Below, one piece after another: positions 6,476 through 8,446 of a stretch of 8,446 nt of DNA (positions within the stretch are counted from its first letter, which is position 1; each line of letters opens with the position of its first letter). Source of the stretch: UBA9647 sp049522195. Lineage in GTDB: Bacteria > Bacteroidota > Ignavibacteria > UBA10030. Both the position numbers and the translations under genes were made by a program. Where the stretch lies: contig JBEKOB010000127.1 of assembly GCA_049522195.1 (NCBI GenBank), forward strand, positions 1 through 8,446, read 5' to 3'. Below the pieces are notes generated by a model. That model saw only the letters and a list, made by a program, of their open reading frames with translations, was not told the origin of the DNA and ran no database searches.

Positions 6476-7516
6476 CTAACACCGTAGCGACTGGAATAAC
6501 GCGTGAAGAGCTTCAGCCATCGCAACCCCGTACTGACGTCCGGGCTGTCGCCGGAAAATCCTGTAGCTGGTCGCGTCAACTGTCGACTGCCAATCGACCT
6601 GGCCGTCGTCTCGAACCGTTGCAGTGATCGGGTCGAGAAACATCGGCCATACGGAGAGCGACGATCCGCTGCGGGCCACAAAACGCCATCCTTCCGATGT
6701 CTGCGCCAGTGTGCGGCCTGCGGCCATTACCAGTGATGCCGTCGACCACAAATTACGCTTTGCGGACAAGACTTGCTCCCACGCGGCGCCTTTTCCATCT
6801 TCCCGGAGAGCGCGAATGATGTCTCCACGTCCATTGCCGGTGAATGAATAGCAGAACCAGGCTCGAAGGGCAGGAGACAAATCGCGGAGCAGGGATTCAT
6901 GAGAGGCCCTCCAGTGGGTGCCATATTCATGGTCCTCGTCAAACGCTCCACGTTCTGTTGCGCAAGGATACCAATGAATGGGCAATCCGGCCTTCCATAT
7001 TCCTTTGTACGCGATGAGATCGAGATTGACATTCCATTCGTTCTTTGTCTTTGCAGTTGCTCCGGCGTTCAGTAGAATTTCCCTTGTCCGGGCCCGCATC
7101 AATTCCGGCTCACGAGAGAATGCCGCAGCGACCACGCGTGCTGAACCCACTATCGATATCACGACAGGCTCGGCGCTGGCGCGAAGGATGCTCAGGAGCA
7201 TTTCGATGCCTGATTGTTCCGCCGGGATACGGTCGCGCCCGGTGTCCCCTTCATATCTCAGCGGTTCAGTAGGTCCGACGGCGATCGGAATTGGCCGTCC
7301 AAGCAAGTAGCTTAGTTGTATCACGGGGACAAATCCGGGGTCGCGCGGAATGTCGAATCCCTCAGGAGACGCGTTCAGGAATTTCGTCGTGGTGTCAAGG
7401 ATTACCCCCTTGAGGTCGAGCTCCGGCAACGCCATCACCGTCGCAAGATCAAAATGATCGTCCGGATCCTGTGGAGGGTGATAGAGATCGGTAATATGGA
7501 CGAATGGGGTTTTCAA
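6476..7516 (-). CDS. Divergent nucleoside-hydrolase-like protein (IU_nuc_hydro superfamily)
   Basis: From a TTG at 7516 the product is 346 residues. It starts close to the superfamily's first strand and reads VHITDLYHPPQDPDDHFDLA, which resembles the N-terminal Ca-binding Asp cluster of inosine-uridine hydrolases (usual pattern DPGxDD) in altered form. Further family-like features are ALPELDLKGVILD, PIAVGPTEPL, PVVISIVGS, and NEWNVNLD (159-166 in this numbering), near where the usual NxxxD loop lies. A C-terminal FLDP follows. The enzymes hydrolyse the N-glycosidic bond of ribonucleosides. Substitution in the metal cluster means activity or substrate may differ, so I call the superfamily and not the reaction. 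No ATG start is available. The TTG at 7516 is preceded by GGGGG at 3 bases and falls 28 bases after the upstream gene. A TTG at 7573 would overlap that gene by 29 bases. Confidence 0.75.
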   Translation of the reverse strand: MKTPFVHITDLYHPPQDPDDHFDLATVMALPELDLKGVILDTTTKFLNASPEGFDIPRDPGFVPVIQLSYLLGRPIPIAVGPTEPLRYEGDTGRDRIPAEQSGIEMLLSILRASAEPVVISIVGSARVVAAAFSREPELMRARTREILLNAGATAKTKNEWNVNLDLIAYKGIWKAGLPIHWYPCATERGAFDEDHEYGTHWRASHESLLRDLSPALRAWFCYSFTGNGRGDIIRALREDGKGAAWEQVLSAKRNLWSTASLVMAAGRTLAQTSEGWRFVARSGSSLSVWPMFLDPITATVRDDGQVDWQSTVDATSYRIFRRQPGRQYGVAMAEALHALFQSLRC

Positions 7517-7544
7517 TGTCCCCCGGTACCGCGTCGGCGCTCCG

Positions 7545-8282
7545 CTATTGCATGTTCCTGATTCGTATTTCAATCCCCTTTTCGTTTTTCAGCAAGTTCA
7601 CGAGCAGGGCGGTATCAGTGTTGCCGAAGTGGTAGGGGTACAGAATCTTCGGTTGAATTCTCTTTGCTGCTTCCGCGACCATCTCAGGCGTCATGGTATA
7701 GGGAAGGTTCATCGGGAGGAACGCGACGTCGATCAACCCGAGCTTTGACATCTCCGGCACATTCTCCGTATCCCCTGCCGTGTAGATTCTCTTTCCGCCA
7801 AGCGTCAGGACGTACCCGTTCCCGTTTCCTTTTGCATGGAAGGGAACTCCTCCACTTCGCATGTGCACGAGATTGTACGCGGGCACCGCTTCGATCTTCA
7901 CGCCGCCTATCGTTTGCGTCTCGCCGTTCTTCATCACACTTCCACCACGTGCCTTTGGCAAACAGGCTTCGGTGCAGATGATCTTCGTCTTTTCAGTCCG
8001 GCATCCTTCGATCGCAGTGCTGTCGAGATGATCGCCATGCTCGTGCGTAATGAGGATCAGGTCGGCCTTGGGCATTTTGGAAAAGTCGGCATACTGGCTC
8101 ACCGGATCGACGTAGATAACTTTTCCCTTGAACTCGAACATTACCGAGCCGTGGCCGAGGAAGGAAATGACAATGTTCCCTCCAGCGGACTTGAGCGTGT
8201 CCATCTGGTATTTCTCCTGGCCGAGGACCGGTAAGGTGGCTATGGACAATAGTATCGCCGGGATGAGTACGGATTTATTCAT
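7545..8282 (-). CDS. Exported metallo-beta-lactamase-fold hydrolase, UPF0173-like
   Basis: The 245-residue product starts at the ATG at 8282, supported by AAAGGAG about 7 bases upstream, and opens with a signal peptide (MNKSVLIPAILL to about G21, then QEKYQ). The mature part is a compact metallo-beta-lactamase fold: FLGHGSVMFEF (41-51), YVDP (57-60), and the metal motif THEHGDHLD with H80, H82, D84 and H85. H140 in AYNLVHM comes next, then PFHAKGNGNGYVL (147-159), TAGDTE with D171, and YPYHFGNTD with H218. The order and the H-K-G-x-G-x-GY segment match the UPF0173 / YtkL-like branch of metal-dependent hydrolases. The natural substrate of that branch is poorly defined. Most members are cytosolic, so the signal peptide is notable. 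It is the first gene of the run. The open frame extends to 8417, but the extra residues would read into the IS30 end. Confidence 0.9.
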   Translation of the reverse strand: MNKSVLIPAILLSIATLPVLGQEKYQMDTLKSAGGNIVISFLGHGSVMFEFKGKVIYVDPVSQYADFSKMPKADLILITHEHGDHLDSTAIEGCRTEKTKIICTEACLPKARGGSVMKNGETQTIGGVKIEAVPAYNLVHMRSGGVPFHAKGNGNGYVLTLGGKRIYTAGDTENVPEMSKLGLIDVAFLPMNLPYTMTPEMVAEAAKRIQPKILYPYHFGNTDTALLVNLLKNEKGIEIRIRNMQ

Positions 8283-8323
8283 GGTGCGACTCCTTTGAAG
8301 TTGAGAGAACGCGTACCAGCGAA

Positions 8324-8350
8324 TTGCTGAATTCAATGAGGAAGTGCAAC
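8324..8350 (-). repeat. Candidate terminal end of an IS30-family element
   Basis: On the minus strand the bases GTTGCACTTCCTCATTGAAT and the following TCAGCAA overlap the transposase stop codon. From memory, IS30-family ends often carry a terminal inverted repeat at this place. A GAATT/AATTC hairpin (8321-8334) overlaps it. The other end of the element is outside the window, so the repeat cannot be confirmed here. Confidence 0.4.
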
Positions 8351-8446
8351 GATCCGACGATAGCGTTCGCGAGGGGTGTCGTAATGTAGCACTTTCCTTG
8401 GACGATTGTTTAGCCAACGCTCAATGCGTTTGAGTTCTTTGACAGA
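8333..8446 (-). CDS. IS30-family transposase, C-terminal 37 residues only
   Basis: Reading the minus strand from the right edge gives 37 codons ending in TGA at 8333. The peptide contains ERWLNNRPRKVLHYDTPRE, which matches the conserved C-terminal end of the DDE transposases of the IS30 family (usual pattern WLNxRPRKxLxYxTPxE). The rest of the gene lies beyond the window, so I cannot say whether the element is intact. The stop lies about 50 bases from the first ATG of the eight-gene run, with no other gene between them. This element end may therefore have replaced or supplied the upstream regulatory region of that run. Confidence 0.85.
   Translation of the reverse strand, partial: SVKELKRIERWLNNRPRKVLHYDTPRERYRRIVALPH

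Noticed and set aside
5986..6627. 213-codon plus-strand open frame
   Set aside because: It lies antisense to three supported minus-strand genes and shows no domain or ribosome site.
6436..6681. Upstream extension of the small exported protein
   Set aside because: It overlaps the nucleoside-hydrolase-like gene by about 200 bases and would bury the signal peptide. AGAGGA sits right before the 6438/6435 ATGs.
8283..8417. N-terminal extension of the metallo-beta-lactamase-fold gene
   Set aside because: It would run antiparallel to no gene but through the IS30 transposase end in another frame, and it loses both the ribosome site and the signal peptide.

Overview
The window reads as a bacterial chromosome segment of roughly 50% GC. 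Every gene I can support lies on the minus strand, so transcription runs from right to left. Several starts have strong Shine-Dalgarno sites (AAGGAG-type). The mix of genes (a SpoIIE-type phosphatase with a membrane anchor, a DinB-fold protein, exported hypothetical proteins, an IS30-type transposase end) does not fix the taxon. My low-confidence guess is the Bacteroidota/Chlorobiota-Ignavibacteria neighbourhood.

Right part, 8446 to about 2470. The last 37 codons of an IS30-family transposase enter from the right edge. About 50 bp beyond its stop begins a tight co-directional run of eight genes. In order of transcription they are: an exported metallo-beta-lactamase-fold hydrolase (UPF0173-like), a divergent nucleoside-hydrolase-like protein, a small exported or lipid-anchored beta-sandwich protein, a secreted protein with a helical middle, a 135-residue protein of unknown family, an isoprenylcysteine-methyltransferase-like membrane enzyme, a six-helix membrane protein of unknown function, and a membrane-anchored SpoIIE/PP2C phosphatase. 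Gaps between them run from a 4-base overlap to 64 bases. A hairpin followed by a T-rich run (2472-2512) closes the series, so these are plausibly one operon. Its cargo falls into an envelope or exported group, a membrane-enzyme group and one signalling protein. No known pathway joins them, and how they work together is not evident from the sequence.

Left part, 2326 to 1. A DinB/YfiT-fold protein with its histidine triad stands alone behind the terminator. It is followed by 677 bp without a credible gene (1146-1822). That stretch is strikingly rich in perfect inverted repeats: two related palindromes near its ends, two stems with identical 12-36-12 geometry, and several smaller hairpins. It is the least explained part of the window and looks like a non-coding structured or mobile element, possibly a multi-copy intergenic repeat. 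The window ends inside a calcineurin-like metallophosphoesterase with four N-terminal membrane segments. All its metal ligands are visible, but its C-terminus lies outside.
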